In this document: positions 52,628 to 62,786 of the stretch, piece after piece
How positions within the stretch are numbered: position 1 is the stretch's first letter
Layout: every line of letters starts with the position of its first letter
Assembly: GCA_028871475.1 (NCBI GenBank)
Contig: JAGWMZ010000001.1
Span: forward strand, 1 to 64,000
Direction: 5' to 3'
Length of the DNA stretch: 64,000 nt
Source: Sphingomonadales bacterium
GTDB taxonomy: Bacteria > Pseudomonadota > Alphaproteobacteria > Sphingomonadales > Sphingomonadaceae
The notes under the pieces: generated by a model
What the model was told of the DNA's origin: nothing
The model's input: only the letters and a program-made list of their open reading frames with translations
Databases searched by the model: none
Translations under genes and position numbers: made by a program

Positions 52628-52826
52628 TCCACCATCCCGCTCTCGATCACGCCCCGACGAATCAGCCTTCTAGCGCACGGGCCTTGCCAAAGCGTTTGTT
52701 CCCACAGGGCGCCGCCGATGGACAGCGAGAATGGACAGGCCCCCGCCCCCGGCCTATGACCGGCCAGCCGCTCAGGGCCAAACCTGTCGGCACCGTGAAA
52801 CGGCAGATGACAGGCTGACACCGCAC

Positions 52827-53606
52827 ATGACCAAAGAACCAAGGCTGGCGCTGGCCGCCTCGGAAACCCCCGCAGCACAGGCCGCCTATCAGGCCATGGC
52901 CGGGGACCACGACTGGGTACCGCTGAGCGAGGCCGATGCCGTGGTGGTGCTGGGCGGCGATGGCTTCATGCTCACCGTGCTGCACCAGATGCTCGACCTG
53001 AAGCGCGTGGTGCCGGCCTATGGGCTCAATTACGGCACGGTCGGCTTCATGATGAACAAGGTCCGCTCGTCGCGCCCGCTGATGCAACGCGTGATGCGGG
53101 CCAATTCGGTGTCGGTGACGCCGCTGCAGATGGTGGCGCGCACCCATTCGGGTGAGGTCATCACTGCCTATGCCATCAATGAAGTCTCCTTGCTGCGCGA
53201 AACGCGCCAGACCGCACGGCTGGAAATCACCGTGAATGACAAGGTCCGCATGGCCGATCTGGCTTGCGATGGCATTCTGGTGGCCACGCCCGCCGGCTCC
53301 ACGGCCTATAATCTTTCCGCCAACGGGCCCATCCTGCCGCTGGGCAGCCATATGCTCGCCCTCACCCCGATCAGCCCTTTTCGCCCGCGCCGCTGGAAAG
53401 GCGCCATCCTGCCCGAAAGCGCCGAAGTGTCCTTCCGCGTGCTGGAGCCGGAAAAGCGCCCGGTGGCAGCGGTGGCCGACCAGAAGGAAGTGCGCGACAT
53501 CGACAGCGTGACCATCGCGGCGGCCCGCGATCATCGGCTGCATCTGCTGTTCGATCGCGGCGCGAGTCTGGAAGAACGCATCTTTGCCGAGCAATTCCTG
53601 ACCTGA
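52827..53606 (+). CDS. nadK: NAD kinase
   Basis: The 259 residues form the short alphaproteobacterial type of NAD kinase, which phosphorylates NAD to NADP. The GGDG motif is in VVLGGDGFMLTVLH near residue 44. The NE motif is in YAINEVSLLR, and the conserved nucleotide-binding DGILVATPAGSTAYN is intact. The start is ATG 52827; the longer frame from 52731 has no ribosome-binding site. A long minus-strand frame opposite it is a shadow. Confidence 0.94.
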   Translation: MTKEPRLALAASETPAAQAAYQAMAGDHDWVPLSEADAVVVLGGDGFMLTVLHQMLDLKRVVPAYGLNYGTVGFMMNKVRSSRPLMQRVMRANSVSVTPLQMVARTHSGEVITAYAINEVSLLRETRQTARLEITVNDKVRMADLACDGILVATPAGSTAYNLSANGPILPLGSHMLALTPISPFRPRRWKGAILPESAEVSFRVLEPEKRPVAAVADQKEVRDIDSVTIAAARDHRLHLLFDRGASLEERIFAEQFLT

Positions 53607-53833
53607 GCGAGGCGGGTAGGCGCCGGCAGAACCGGGCCTGGCGATTGAAGATCGGACAGTCATAAGCCTGCGTTATAAGAACATAGCGCAATTGTATTTC
53701 ACTGGATCACGCCCACACCCCATCATGGGCGCCACGATAGAAAACTATCGAGATGGAGAGGGGGCATCGTTCCGGTCCTGGCGCGTCATCGCGCCGGGCG
53801 CACCCTCCAGCCATGACCATGGAGAAGGTGCGC

Positions 53834-56638
53834 ATGATGGGGGTTTCGCAAAAACATTGGTTGCTGATCGGCACGGCGCTGGCAGCGGGGTGGCACGGAG
53901 TGGCTCTGGCGCAGGATGCTCCCGCTCCGGCGCAGGGCGAGGTCAAGACGCAGGACATTGTCGTGACCGGATCCTATCTGGGCAACATCCGGCAGGAGAA
54001 CCGCGCCTCGCCCATTCTGGCGGTGGACAGCGCCGCCATCGAGCGGACCGGCTCGTCCTCGATCGGCGACCTGACCCGTTTCATTCCGCAGAATGTGGGC
54101 AGCACAGGCGGCTTGCAGGATCTTTCCAAGGGCGGGGCCGATACGCGCGACACGCGATCGGCCAATCTGCGCGGACTGGGAGCGGGCTCCACGCTGGTGC
54201 TGCTCAATGGCCGCCGCGTCACGCCCCAGGCCGGCGATGACTATGTCAACCTCAACAGCCTGACGCCCGACATCGCCATCCAGCGCGTGGAAGTCCTGCT
54301 CGACGGCGCATCGTCGACCTATGGCGCCGACGCGGTGGCGGGTGTGTTCAACGTGCTGACCAACACCAAATTCAACGGCTTCAAGACCAGCGCGCAAGTC
54401 ACCAGCATTGCCAATTCCCCGGCATGGAACGTGCAGGCGATGCTGGGGCTGGGCAATGAACGGTTCCACACGGTGCTCTCCGCCTCATACCGTTTTCAGG
54501 ACAATCTCCAGAATTCGGACCGTGCGGTTACCAATTTCTTCAACCCCTCGGCCAGTGGCTATCCCGGCAGCTATCTGCTCACCGGCCGCCCGCAGACCGC
54601 CAGCGGTGGGCATGTCATCATCAACGGCAATGACTACACCGCGCTTTACGACGCCAGCAAGGCAGCCAACGGCACGCTCAAGGTGGTGGACCCCAATTGC
54701 GGCGCGGCGGGCACCAACAGCATCTATTCCCCCAGTGGCGGCGCGACGTTCGGTCTGGGTAACTGCCTGTACAATTTCCAGCCCAAAAACCCGATCCGCC
54801 CGCGCGCGCGCAGCCTCAACATCCATGATGATACGACGTTCGAGGTGAACGACGCCAACACGCTCTTTGCCGAACTGAGCTATTACCATCAGGATTCCGA
54901 ACGTTTCGGCGTGCCCTCCTATGCCCAGAACGCGGGCAATGCGACGATGCCGGCCGCCAATCCCTACAACCCTTTTGGCGTGGACGTGCTCTTCTATGGC
55001 CGTGCGATCGGCGCTCAGGGTTTCCCGGGCGGCTATGACTACCGCGTGATGCGCGACACGGTAAACCAGCAGCATTATGTGCTGGGCGGGCGGGGCAGCC
55101 TGATCGGGCGATGGAAATATCTCGCCACCCTCACCTATTCGGCCTCGCAGACCATCGCGCGGGACCGCGACACCGACATGAACCTGTTCCAGGCCGCGCT
55201 CAAAGGCTATGGCGGGCCCAACTGCAACACCAACTTTCTGGGCGGGGCGAGCGGCGCGGTGGCGGGCAAGGGAAGCTGCCTCTACTACAGTCCCTTGCAG
55301 GCCAATCTTTCGCAGATGGACCCCTCGCTCATCTACAATCTGCAGAGCGACGTCTTTACCGACTACAAGCGCGAATATTACATCGCCGAAGCCGTGGTCA
55401 ACGGTCCGCTGGCCAGCATCGCGGGCCATGACATCGACGTGGCGCTGGGCGCACAATACCGGCGGGAAAAGTCGATCACCACCTATTCCGACCTGCTCCT
55501 CTCGGGCTATGGCGGCTTTCTTGGCAAACACCTCAACACCTCCTTCTCACGCGCGGTCAAGAGCGTCTTTGCCGAGGCCAATTATCAGCCCATCGACAGC
55601 CTGACGCTGAACGCCGCCGCGCGCTATGAGGATGCGGGCGGCTACAGCAAGCTGGTGCCCAAGATCGCCGCCAACTTCCGCCCAATCGCATGGTTTTCGC
55701 TGCGCGGATCGTTCAGCAAGGCGTTCCAGGCGCCCACGCTGGCCAATGGCTCGGCCTCGCTGATCGGTACCAATGTGGTCAATGTCACCGATCCTGTCGA
55801 TGGCACCACCTCATTCCGCACGATCCAGACCTATGGCAACCCCAACCTGAAGCCCCAGTCCTCGACCGTGTACAACATCGGCGCCACCTTCGTGCCCAGG
55901 CGGGGCGCGCGCCTCTCGCTCGATTACTGGAACTATCAGTTCAACAACCAGATCTCGACGCAGAACCCGCAGCAGATCGTCAACACCGCGCCCAATGGCA
56001 GCGCGGTCTTGCGTGACCCGCTGACCGGCGCGCTGCAATCGGTCATCGTCACCAGCTTCAACGCGCCCAGCGGCACCAGGACGGCGGGCCTCGACCTGCA
56101 GGGCCAATATGGTTTCGATGCAGGCCCGGTCAAACTGACCCTGCGCGACACGCTGACCCTGCTGCTCACCTATGACGTGGATACCGGTGTCCTGCTGCGC
56201 AACGGCAGCGGGGTTGTGACCGGCTCGGTGGTCTATGATGGCGTTGGCTATCGCAATGCCTTCAATCAGTCGCCCACCTCGTCCTCGGCGGCGCCCCGCT
56301 GGCGCAGCGTGGCAGGCGTCGACGCCAATTATGGCCGCCACACCGTCTCGCTGACCTGGCGTTATACCTCGGGCGTCAGGGATGATTACGGGCAGAATCT
56401 CAACACCACCGGCACGGGCAGCGTCGTTCCCAATGTCGCGGCGAAAGTGTCCGCTTTCTCGGTGTTCGATGCCCAATACAGCCTGAATTTCGGCAAGGAT
56501 GACCGCTACGACCTGACACTGGGCATGATCAACATCTTCGACAAGGCCCCGGGCGCCGCGCTTTACAACGGCTATCTGCCATCGATCGCCGATCCTTTCG
56601 GCCGGCAGATCTACGCCCGCGTCTCGGCGAAATTCTGA
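53834..56638 (+). CDS. TonB-dependent outer-membrane receptor
   Basis: The 934 residues start with a signal peptide (WLLIGTALAAGWHGVALAQD), then a plug domain with DIVVTGSYLGN and LRGLGAGSTLVLLNGRRV, then a 22-strand-type barrel ending in YARVSAKF with the terminal aromatic residue needed for outer-membrane insertion. GGAG at 53821 supports ATG 53834. It should import a substrate at the expense of TonB energy. The substrate is unknown; the genes that follow (CitMHS transporter, AtuA-type proteins, hydrolase) suggest a carboxylate or ester. No STN domain is seen, so it probably does not signal to a sigma factor. Confidence 0.93.
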   Translation: MMGVSQKHWLLIGTALAAGWHGVALAQDAPAPAQGEVKTQDIVVTGSYLGNIRQENRASPILAVDSAAIERTGSSSIGDLTRFIPQNVGSTGGLQDLSKGGADTRDTRSANLRGLGAGSTLVLLNGRRVTPQAGDDYVNLNSLTPDIAIQRVEVLLDGASSTYGADAVAGVFNVLTNTKFNGFKTSAQVTSIANSPAWNVQAMLGLGNERFHTVLSASYRFQDNLQNSDRAVTNFFNPSASGYPGSYLLTGRPQTASGGHVIINGNDYTALYDASKAANGTLKVVDPNCGAAGTNSIYSPSGGATFGLGNCLYNFQPKNPIRPRARSLNIHDDTTFEVNDANTLFAELSYYHQDSERFGVPSYAQNAGNATMPAANPYNPFGVDVLFYGRAIGAQGFPGGYDYRVMRDTVNQQHYVLGGRGSLIGRWKYLATLTYSASQTIARDRDTDMNLFQAALKGYGGPNCNTNFLGGASGAVAGKGSCLYYSPLQANLSQMDPSLIYNLQSDVFTDYKREYYIAEAVVNGPLASIAGHDIDVALGAQYRREKSITTYSDLLLSGYGGFLGKHLNTSFSRAVKSVFAEANYQPIDSLTLNAAARYEDAGGYSKLVPKIAANFRPIAWFSLRGSFSKAFQAPTLANGSASLIGTNVVNVTDPVDGTTSFRTIQTYGNPNLKPQSSTVYNIGATFVPRRGARLSLDYWNYQFNNQISTQNPQQIVNTAPNGSAVLRDPLTGALQSVIVTSFNAPSGTRTAGLDLQGQYGFDAGPVKLTLRDTLTLLLTYDVDTGVLLRNGSGVVTGSVVYDGVGYRNAFNQSPTSSSAAPRWRSVAGVDANYGRHTVSLTWRYTSGVRDDYGQNLNTTGTGSVVPNVAAKVSAFSVFDAQYSLNFGKDDRYDLTLGMINIFDKAPGAALYNGYLPSIADPFGRQIYARVSAKF

Positions 56639-56751
56639 AGACCGGCGCGGAGCGGGCGATGATACAGCTTCTGGACGCGGCGCCCGCTCCCCGCCACCAT
56701 GTGCCTTCCGTCCGGGCCGTCCCCCGGCTTTCTCAGGCGCACAGGTTCTTT

Positions 56752-57666
56752 ATGGCCCGCACACCCAGCCTTTCCACCCTGCGACAGTTTCGCATGTTGG
56801 CCCAGACCGCCAATTTCAGCCGCGCGGCGGAATTGGCCTGCGTCTCGCAACCGGCGTTGTCGCGCACCATCCGCCTGCTGGAAGAGGATCTGGGCGGCCG
56901 CCTGTTCGACCGCGACCGGCGCCATGTGGCGCTGACCCCGGCGGGCGAGGACCTGCTGCGGCTGACTGAGCGCCTCGTCGCGGATTTCGACGATGCCTTC
57001 GAGCAATTGGGCCAGACGCTGTCGGGCCAGCGCGGGCGGGTGGTGATCGGTGTGCTGCCGTCCTATGCGGTGGGCGACCTGCCGGGCGTGCTGAGCCTGT
57101 TCCGTGACCAGTGGCCGGGCGTCGATGTCACCGTGCGCGAAGGACTGGCCGGCACGATCTACCAGCATCTGCGCGAAAGGCAGATCGACCTGGCCGTCAT
57201 GACTCCACCAGAAGAGGCAAGCGGGGACTTTACCTTTACCCCGCTGTTTGCCGACCCCTGCGCCCTGGTCTGCCGCGCCGGCGAGGCGCCCGACAACCCC
57301 GGCTGGGACAGCTTTGCCGAGCGTCCCTTCATCGCCATGGCCCCGAGCAGCAGCGTGCGCCAGATCACCGACGCCGCCTTCGCCCGCGCCCATCTTGCCC
57401 CGCGCCCGCTGTATGACTGCGCCCAGCCGGCGACTCTGGGCGCCTTCATCGCGGCGGGGCTGGGGATCAGCGCCCTGCCGCTGTCCTGCCGCCCGATGGT
57501 CGGCGCGCATGACCTTGAATGGCACAGGTTGAGCGACCCCCAGGCCGAGCGCATCATCGGCATCGCACATCTTTCCGGCCGCAGCCTTTCGCCCGCCGCA
57601 CAAAACATGCTGGCGGCGCTGAGCGGGGGCAAGATCAAACCAGCTGCCGCCGTAAGGACCCGCTGA
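56752..57666 (+). CDS. LysR-family transcriptional regulator of the catabolic cluster
   Basis: The 304 residues have the LysR helix-turn-helix (ANFSRAAELACVSQPALSRT) and a C-terminal effector-binding domain (GRVVIGVLPSYAVGDLP). Its TGA overlaps the ATG of the CitMHS transporter, so it is translated with the genes that it most likely regulates. This is unusual, since LysR genes are more often divergent from their targets. The inducer is unknown. The start is ATG 56752; the frame is open from 56659. Confidence 0.9.
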   Translation: MARTPSLSTLRQFRMLAQTANFSRAAELACVSQPALSRTIRLLEEDLGGRLFDRDRRHVALTPAGEDLLRLTERLVADFDDAFEQLGQTLSGQRGRVVIGVLPSYAVGDLPGVLSLFRDQWPGVDVTVREGLAGTIYQHLRERQIDLAVMTPPEEASGDFTFTPLFADPCALVCRAGEAPDNPGWDSFAERPFIAMAPSSSVRQITDAAFARAHLAPRPLYDCAQPATLGAFIAAGLGISALPLSCRPMVGAHDLEWHRLSDPQAERIIGIAHLSGRSLSPAAQNMLAALSGGKIKPAAAVRTR

Positions 57667-58970
57667 TGCTGGCACCGTCCCTTCTGGCCCTGGGCACGAT
57701 CCTCATCATCGGCACGATGCTGGCGGTCATCCTCACCAACCGGCTCTCGCCGCTGGCCGCGATGATCCTCATTCCTGTTCTGGGGGCCTGCCTGCTGGGC
57801 CAGGGCGCGGGCGTGGCCGGCTGGATCATCGCGGGCATCACCAAGATCGCGCCGGTCGCTGGCATGTTCGTCTTTGCCATCCTGTTTTTCGGCGTGGTCA
57901 GCGATGCCGGACTGCTGGCCCCCTTGGTCGGTGGCGTTCTGCGGCTGGTGGGCCGGCGCCCCTCGCGCATCACCATGGGCACCTCGCTGCTCGCGCTGCT
58001 CATCCACCTCGATGGGTCGGGGGCGGTGTGTTTCCTGATCACCGTACCGGCCATGCTGCCCTTGTATGATCAACTGGGCATGGACCGGCGTATTCTGGCC
58101 TGCTGCGCCTCACTGGCGGCGGGCGTGAACTTCCTGCCATGGACCGGGCCGACACTGCGCGCCAGCGCGGCCCTGCACATTCCCGCGGCGCAGATGTTCG
58201 CGCCCATGCTGCCGGTGCAGATCGTCGGGCTGGTGTTCGTCTTCGGCGCGGCCTGGTGGATGGGGCGGCGTGAGGAAAAGCGCCTCGCCAGCCTCCCCGA
58301 GATGGAAGCCAAGCAGGTCATTCAAGACACGGCAAGCGATCCGCTCCACCGCCCGCGCCTGTTCTGGCTCAATCTGGCGATTACCCTGCTGGTCATAGCG
58401 CTGATGGTCACAGGCAAGGCCGAACCGGCGGTGGTGTTCATGGTGGCGACCGCTGTGGTGCTGGCCATCAATTACCCCCGCGCCGAGGACCAGCGCGCGC
58501 GGATCGAGGCGCACGCCCGCCCCGCTATGCTGATGGCGGGCATCCTGTTTGCCGCCGGGGCCTTTACCGGCATCATGAACGGCGCCGGGCTGATCCATGC
58601 CCTGGCACAATCCACCGTGGCGCTGGTGCCGCCGGGCATGGGCGCGCGCATCCCCCTGCTGGTGGCGGTGACCGGCATGCCGCTGAGCATGATGTTCGAC
58701 CCGGACAGCTTCTATTTCGGCGTGCTGCCGGTGGTGGCGGAGGTGGCCGGGCATTTCGGCGTGCCGCCCGTGCAGGTCGCTCAGGCCGCACTGCTGGGCA
58801 TGCACACGGTCGGCTTCCCGGTCAGTCCGCTGACCCCTGCGACCTTTCTGGTGGCGGGCCTGAGCCGCATCGAACTGGGGGCGCATCAGCGCTTCGCCTT
58901 TCCCTGGCTGCTGGCCGCCACATTGACGATGACGCTGGCCGCGCTGGCCTTCGGATTGATCGCCCTATGA
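57666..58970 (+). CDS. CitMHS-type carboxylate transporter
   Basis: The 434 residues contain about twelve membrane segments and resemble the CitMHS / citrate-Mg2+:H+ symporter family (IHLDGSGAVCFLITVPAMLP, FLPWTGPTLRASAALHIP, MSMMFDPDSFYFGVLPVV). It should import a citrate-like di- or tricarboxylate, perhaps as a metal complex, through the inner membrane. Its start overlaps the LysR stop, and its stop overlaps the next start (ATGA at 58967). Confidence 0.85.
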   Translation: MLAPSLLALGTILIIGTMLAVILTNRLSPLAAMILIPVLGACLLGQGAGVAGWIIAGITKIAPVAGMFVFAILFFGVVSDAGLLAPLVGGVLRLVGRRPSRITMGTSLLALLIHLDGSGAVCFLITVPAMLPLYDQLGMDRRILACCASLAAGVNFLPWTGPTLRASAALHIPAAQMFAPMLPVQIVGLVFVFGAAWWMGRREEKRLASLPEMEAKQVIQDTASDPLHRPRLFWLNLAITLLVIALMVTGKAEPAVVFMVATAVVLAINYPRAEDQRARIEAHARPAMLMAGILFAAGAFTGIMNGAGLIHALAQSTVALVPPGMGARIPLLVAVTGMPLSMMFDPDSFYFGVLPVVAEVAGHFGVPPVQVAQAALLGMHTVGFPVSPLTPATFLVAGLSRIELGAHQRFAFPWLLAATLTMTLAALAFGLIAL

Positions 58971-60319
58971 GTGAGACGCAGAGCGAGATGGGCATGACAG
59001 GCATACGCATTGGTGCCGGGGCCGGCTTTGCCGGAGACCGCATCGAACCCGCGGTCGAACTGATCGAAAAGGGGGAGCTTGACTACCTCTGCTTCGAATG
59101 TCTGGCCGAACGCACCATCGCGCTGGCGCAACTGGCGCGCCAGCATGACCCCGGCGCGGGTTACGACCCAAGGCTGGAAAAGCGGATGCGCGCGGTGCTG
59201 GGTCCGGCCATGGCCAAAGGCGTGCGCATCATCTCGAACATGGGCGCCGCCAACCCGCTGGCCGCCATGCAGGCGGCACTGGGCGTGGCGCGTGACATGG
59301 GGCTCACTGGTATCCGCATGGCCGCCGTTCTGGGCGATGATGTGCTGAGCGTGATCAGCGGTCAGGACCATACGCTGATCGACCGCACCGGCACGCTGGC
59401 GCAGTTGGCTCCGATTTCGGCCAACGCCTATCTGGGCGCATTCCCTATCGCCCGTGCCCTGGCGCAGGGGGCACAGGTGATCTTCACCGGCCGCGTCTGC
59501 GATCCGGCGCTGTTTCTGGGGCCGATGATCCACGCCTTTGGCTGGGGCGAGCAGGACTGGACCTTGCTGGCGCGCGGCACGGCGGTGGGCCATCTGCTCG
59601 AATGTGCCGGGCAACTGACGGGCGGCTATTTCGCCGACCCGGGATTCAAGGATGTGCCCGGCCTCGCCCGGCTCGGCTTTCCGCTGGCTGAAGTGTCGCC
59701 CGATGGCCATGCGGTGCTGACCAAGGTTGCAGGCTCGGGCGGGCGCCTGTCGCTCGCCAGCGCGCGCGAACAGGCGATGTACGAGATCCTCGACCCCGCG
59801 CGCTATCTTCAGGCCGATGTGGTGGCCGATTTCACCACATTGCGGCTGACCGAAATCGGCCCGGACCGCATTGCCGTGTCCGGCGCGCGGGGTCTGCCCC
59901 GCCCCGAAACGCTCAAGGTTTCGGTCGGCTACCGCGACGGCTTTATCGGTGAAGGGCAGATCACCTATGCCGGGCCCGGCGCGGTGGCGCGCGGGCAACT
60001 GGCGCTCGACATAGTGCGTGAACGCATCGCCATGCTGGGCCTGCCGGTCGAGGAGGTGCGCTACGATCTCATCGGCGTCAATTCCGCCCATGTCGGCGCG
60101 TATCACGGCGACCCGGCGGAGGTACGCGCCCGCGTCGCCGCCCGCGCGCAGGACGCCGCCACCGCTGCCGAGATCGGCGCCGAGGTCGAGGCGCTTTACC
60201 TCAATGGCCCCTCGGGCGGGGGCGGGGTCACCACCTCCCTGCGCGAGGTCGTGGCGGTGGCCTCCATCCTGATCGGGCGCGATGTTGTCCAGCCTTCCAT
60301 CGTCCATGAGGTGAGCTGA
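58967..60319 (+). CDS. AtuA/DUF1446-family protein
   Basis: The 450 residues match the acyclic-terpene-utilisation AtuA (DUF1446) family: IRIGAGAGFAGDRIEPAVEL at the N-terminus, CLAERTIALAQLAR, ISNMGAANPLAA, FTGRVCDPALFLGPMIHAFGW and the late LNGPSGGGGVTT. The biochemical function is not established; family members lie in catabolic clusters for branched or polycarboxylic compounds. The C-terminal ferredoxin-like domain that is fused in longer AtuA proteins is encoded separately by the next gene, which overlaps by one base (TGATG). Confidence 0.85.
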   Translation: MSETQSEMGMTGIRIGAGAGFAGDRIEPAVELIEKGELDYLCFECLAERTIALAQLARQHDPGAGYDPRLEKRMRAVLGPAMAKGVRIISNMGAANPLAAMQAALGVARDMGLTGIRMAAVLGDDVLSVISGQDHTLIDRTGTLAQLAPISANAYLGAFPIARALAQGAQVIFTGRVCDPALFLGPMIHAFGWGEQDWTLLARGTAVGHLLECAGQLTGGYFADPGFKDVPGLARLGFPLAEVSPDGHAVLTKVAGSGGRLSLASAREQAMYEILDPARYLQADVVADFTTLRLTEIGPDRIAVSGARGLPRPETLKVSVGYRDGFIGEGQITYAGPGAVARGQLALDIVRERIAMLGLPVEEVRYDLIGVNSAHVGAYHGDPAEVRARVAARAQDAATAAEIGAEVEALYLNGPSGGGGVTTSLREVVAVASILIGRDVVQPSIVHEVS

Positions 60320-60627
60320 TGCGCCTGCGCGAGATTGCCCATGCCCGCACGGGCGACAAGGGCGACACATCCCAGATCTGCGTCTTCGCGCGCGACCCGG
60401 CGCATTTCCCGCTGCTGGAACGGCGACTGACCACCGAGCGGGTCGCGGCCCATCTGAGCGGCCTGCGCCCGCGCCGCATCGACCGCTATGTGCTGGCCGA
60501 ACTGGGAGCGGTGAATTTCGTGCTGCACGGGGCCTTGTCGGGCGGAGTGACCCGTTCGCTCGCCCTTGACGCGCATGGCAAGACGCTGGGCGCGCAATTG
60601 CTGGATATGGAGATGGGCGATGCGTAA
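60319..60627 (+). CDS. AtuA C-terminal-domain-like protein
   Basis: The 102 residues carry the signature IAHARTGDKGDTSQICVFA at the N-terminus, known as the last domain of longer AtuA proteins. VLAELGAVNFVLHGALSGGV follows. It starts at the last base of the AtuA stop codon and overlaps the hydrolase gene by 8 bases. It very likely works together with the preceding protein. Confidence 0.85.
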   Translation: MRLREIAHARTGDKGDTSQICVFARDPAHFPLLERRLTTERVAAHLSGLRPRRIDRYVLAELGAVNFVLHGALSGGVTRSLALDAHGKTLGAQLLDMEMGDA

Positions 60628-62602
60628 GAGGTTCCTTCTGGCCGGCGCCGCGCTGGTGCTGGCGACGAGCGCGCAAGGTCGCGTCACCGCCATCCATATC
60701 GAAAGCCGCACCCCCGCCCCCACAAGGCCGGGCGAACGGCCTTACGAGATCATCACCGGCAGTTTTGACGGCGACCTCAGCCCGCGCGCCGACGCGATCA
60801 TCACCGACATCGACCATGCTCCGCGCAATGCCAGGGGGCGCGTCGGTTACAGCGCCACCTTCGCCATCGCCCGCCCGCTGGCGCGCGGCAGCGGCGTGTT
60901 GTTCTACGATGTGCCCAACCGGGGCAATGGCAAGGTCGCCCCGGACGAGGACGGCCACATCCGCGTCATCAGCGGCTGGCAGGGCGACCTCACACCGGCG
61001 CCGGGCGTGCAGAGTGCAAGCGTTCCCGTGGCCAGAGGGCTGACAGGCCTGGCGCTGGCCCGCGTCACCGATCTGTCCGGCAGCACCTGGGGGTTGACCG
61101 GCGGCATCGGGCGCCCCGTGGCACGCCCCCTGCCCGTGGACCTGAACCCCGCCCACGCCCAGCTCTATCGCCAGAGCAACGATGGCGCCGCGCTCCAACC
61201 CGTTCCGGCCGATCAATGGGCCTTTGCCGATTGCCGCAGCAAGGCGTTCCCGGGCACGCCCGATCCCTCGCATATCTGCCTGAAGGGCGGCTTTGATCCG
61301 GCGCTGGCCTATACGCTGACCTATACGGCGCGCGATCCGCTGGTGCTGGGCATCGGCTTTGCGGCCACGCGCGATCTGGTCGCCTTCCTGCGCCATGCCA
61401 AGGCTGACGATGCCGGCACCGCCAATCCCCTTGCCGGGCAGGTGCGCTGGAGCGTGGTGAGCGGCACTTCCCAATCGGGCAATTTCGTCAAAAGTTTCAT
61501 CAATCTGGGGTTCAACCGGGATGAGGCGGGGCGGCGCGTCTTTGATGGCGCCAACCCCAACATCGCGGCGCGGCAGGTGCCTTTGAACCTGCGCTTTGCC
61601 GTGCCGGGGGGCGCGGCCACCCTGTTCGAGCCGGGCAGCGAAGGCACGCTCTGGTGGACGCCCTACAATGACACGGTGCGCGGCCGGGGGCGGCACAGCC
61701 TGCTCGACCGCTGCACCGCGAGCAGCACCTGCCCCAGGATCATGGAAACCTTCGGCTCGACCGAACTGTGGGGCCTGCGCCTGTCGCCCGCGCTGGTGGG
61801 CACTGATGCCAAGGGCGACGTGCCCATCCCGGCCAATGTGCGGCGCTACTATTTCCCGGGCGTCACCCATGGCGGCTCGATCACCGGCGGCATTTCGCTT
61901 GATGGTGACAAGCCCTGGCCGGGCGCGCCCGTCTGCGTGCTGGCCAACAATCCCAACCCGTCGCTGCCCACCATGCGGGCCTTGCTGAAACGGCTGGTGG
62001 ACTGGGTGACCACCGGCCGGGCCCCGCCGCCCAGCCAGTATCCCACGCTGGCCCATGGCGACCTTGTCAGCCCCACCGCCGCTGCCATGCACTGGCCGAA
62101 CATCCCCGGCGCTCCGCTGCCCGACGGCAAGATCAACGCGCTGCTGGACTATGACTACGGGCCTGCCTTCGACTATCCCGATCTCTCGGGCGTCATCACA
62201 CGCCAGCCGCCGGTCATCCGTGGCACCATCCCCTCGCTGGTGCCGCGGGTGGACGCCGATGGCAATGAGATGGGCGGCGGTGTGCCCTCGGTGCAGCATC
62301 TGGTCCCGCTTGGCACCTATCTGGGCTGGAATGTGCTGGCCAAAGGCTATGGCGCGGGAGGCGATTGCGGTTTTGCCGGTGGCTTCATCCCCTTCGCCAC
62401 CACCAGGGCCGAAAGGCTGGCCAAAGGCGATCCACGCCGATCGCTGGAGGAACGCTATGGCTCGCATGCCGGTTTCGTGGCGCGGGTGAAGGCGGTCGCC
62501 GCGCAACGCGTGAAGGAAGGATGGCTGCTGCCCGACGATGCCGCGCGATTGGTGGCCGAGGCACAGGCAAGCAGCGTGCTCACCGCCATGCCGGAGAAAT
62601 GA
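60620..62602 (+). CDS. Secreted alpha/beta-hydrolase domain protein
   Basis: The 660 residues start with a signal peptide (MRKRFLLAGAALVLATSAQG) and contain the nucleophile elbow GTSQSGNFVKSFINLGF near residue 290, typical of the Abhydrolase_10 family. The late WTTGRAPPPSQYPTLA region and LGTYLGWNVL are also family-like. It should act in the periplasm on an ester or amide whose acid part may be imported by the CitMHS transporter (inference). It overlaps the previous gene by 8 bases. Confidence 0.82.
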   Translation: MRKRFLLAGAALVLATSAQGRVTAIHIESRTPAPTRPGERPYEIITGSFDGDLSPRADAIITDIDHAPRNARGRVGYSATFAIARPLARGSGVLFYDVPNRGNGKVAPDEDGHIRVISGWQGDLTPAPGVQSASVPVARGLTGLALARVTDLSGSTWGLTGGIGRPVARPLPVDLNPAHAQLYRQSNDGAALQPVPADQWAFADCRSKAFPGTPDPSHICLKGGFDPALAYTLTYTARDPLVLGIGFAATRDLVAFLRHAKADDAGTANPLAGQVRWSVVSGTSQSGNFVKSFINLGFNRDEAGRRVFDGANPNIAARQVPLNLRFAVPGGAATLFEPGSEGTLWWTPYNDTVRGRGRHSLLDRCTASSTCPRIMETFGSTELWGLRLSPALVGTDAKGDVPIPANVRRYYFPGVTHGGSITGGISLDGDKPWPGAPVCVLANNPNPSLPTMRALLKRLVDWVTTGRAPPPSQYPTLAHGDLVSPTAAAMHWPNIPGAPLPDGKINALLDYDYGPAFDYPDLSGVITRQPPVIRGTIPSLVPRVDADGNEMGGGVPSVQHLVPLGTYLGWNVLAKGYGAGGDCGFAGGFIPFATTRAERLAKGDPRRSLEERYGSHAGFVARVKAVAAQRVKEGWLLPDDAARLVAEAQASSVLTAMPEK

Positions 62603-62786
62603 TGTCGGTGTGCGCCGCTGAGCCACTGGGAGTCTTGCCCGACACGGCCGCAGCGCCCGCGATGGAGCGTTGCGGTTTCGCATCGAGGCCCGGTCTGCCC
62701 GAGGGTGAATGGATACCGTCTTTACCACTTGCGGTCAAGGCCACTCATAGTTAGAACAGAAATTCTAATAATGGGAGAGGCACGGG

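Noticed and set aside
52662..53663. A leftward open frame of 333 codons opposite nadK
   Set aside because: nadK carries the GGDG and NE motifs on the plus strand; the leftward frame has none.
58886..62728. A leftward open frame of 1280 codons opposite the AtuA and hydrolase genes
   Set aside because: It is the mirror of four well-supported rightward genes in GC-rich DNA, has no domain signature, and shows a composition (many His, Gln, Gly, Arg) typical of antisense frames.
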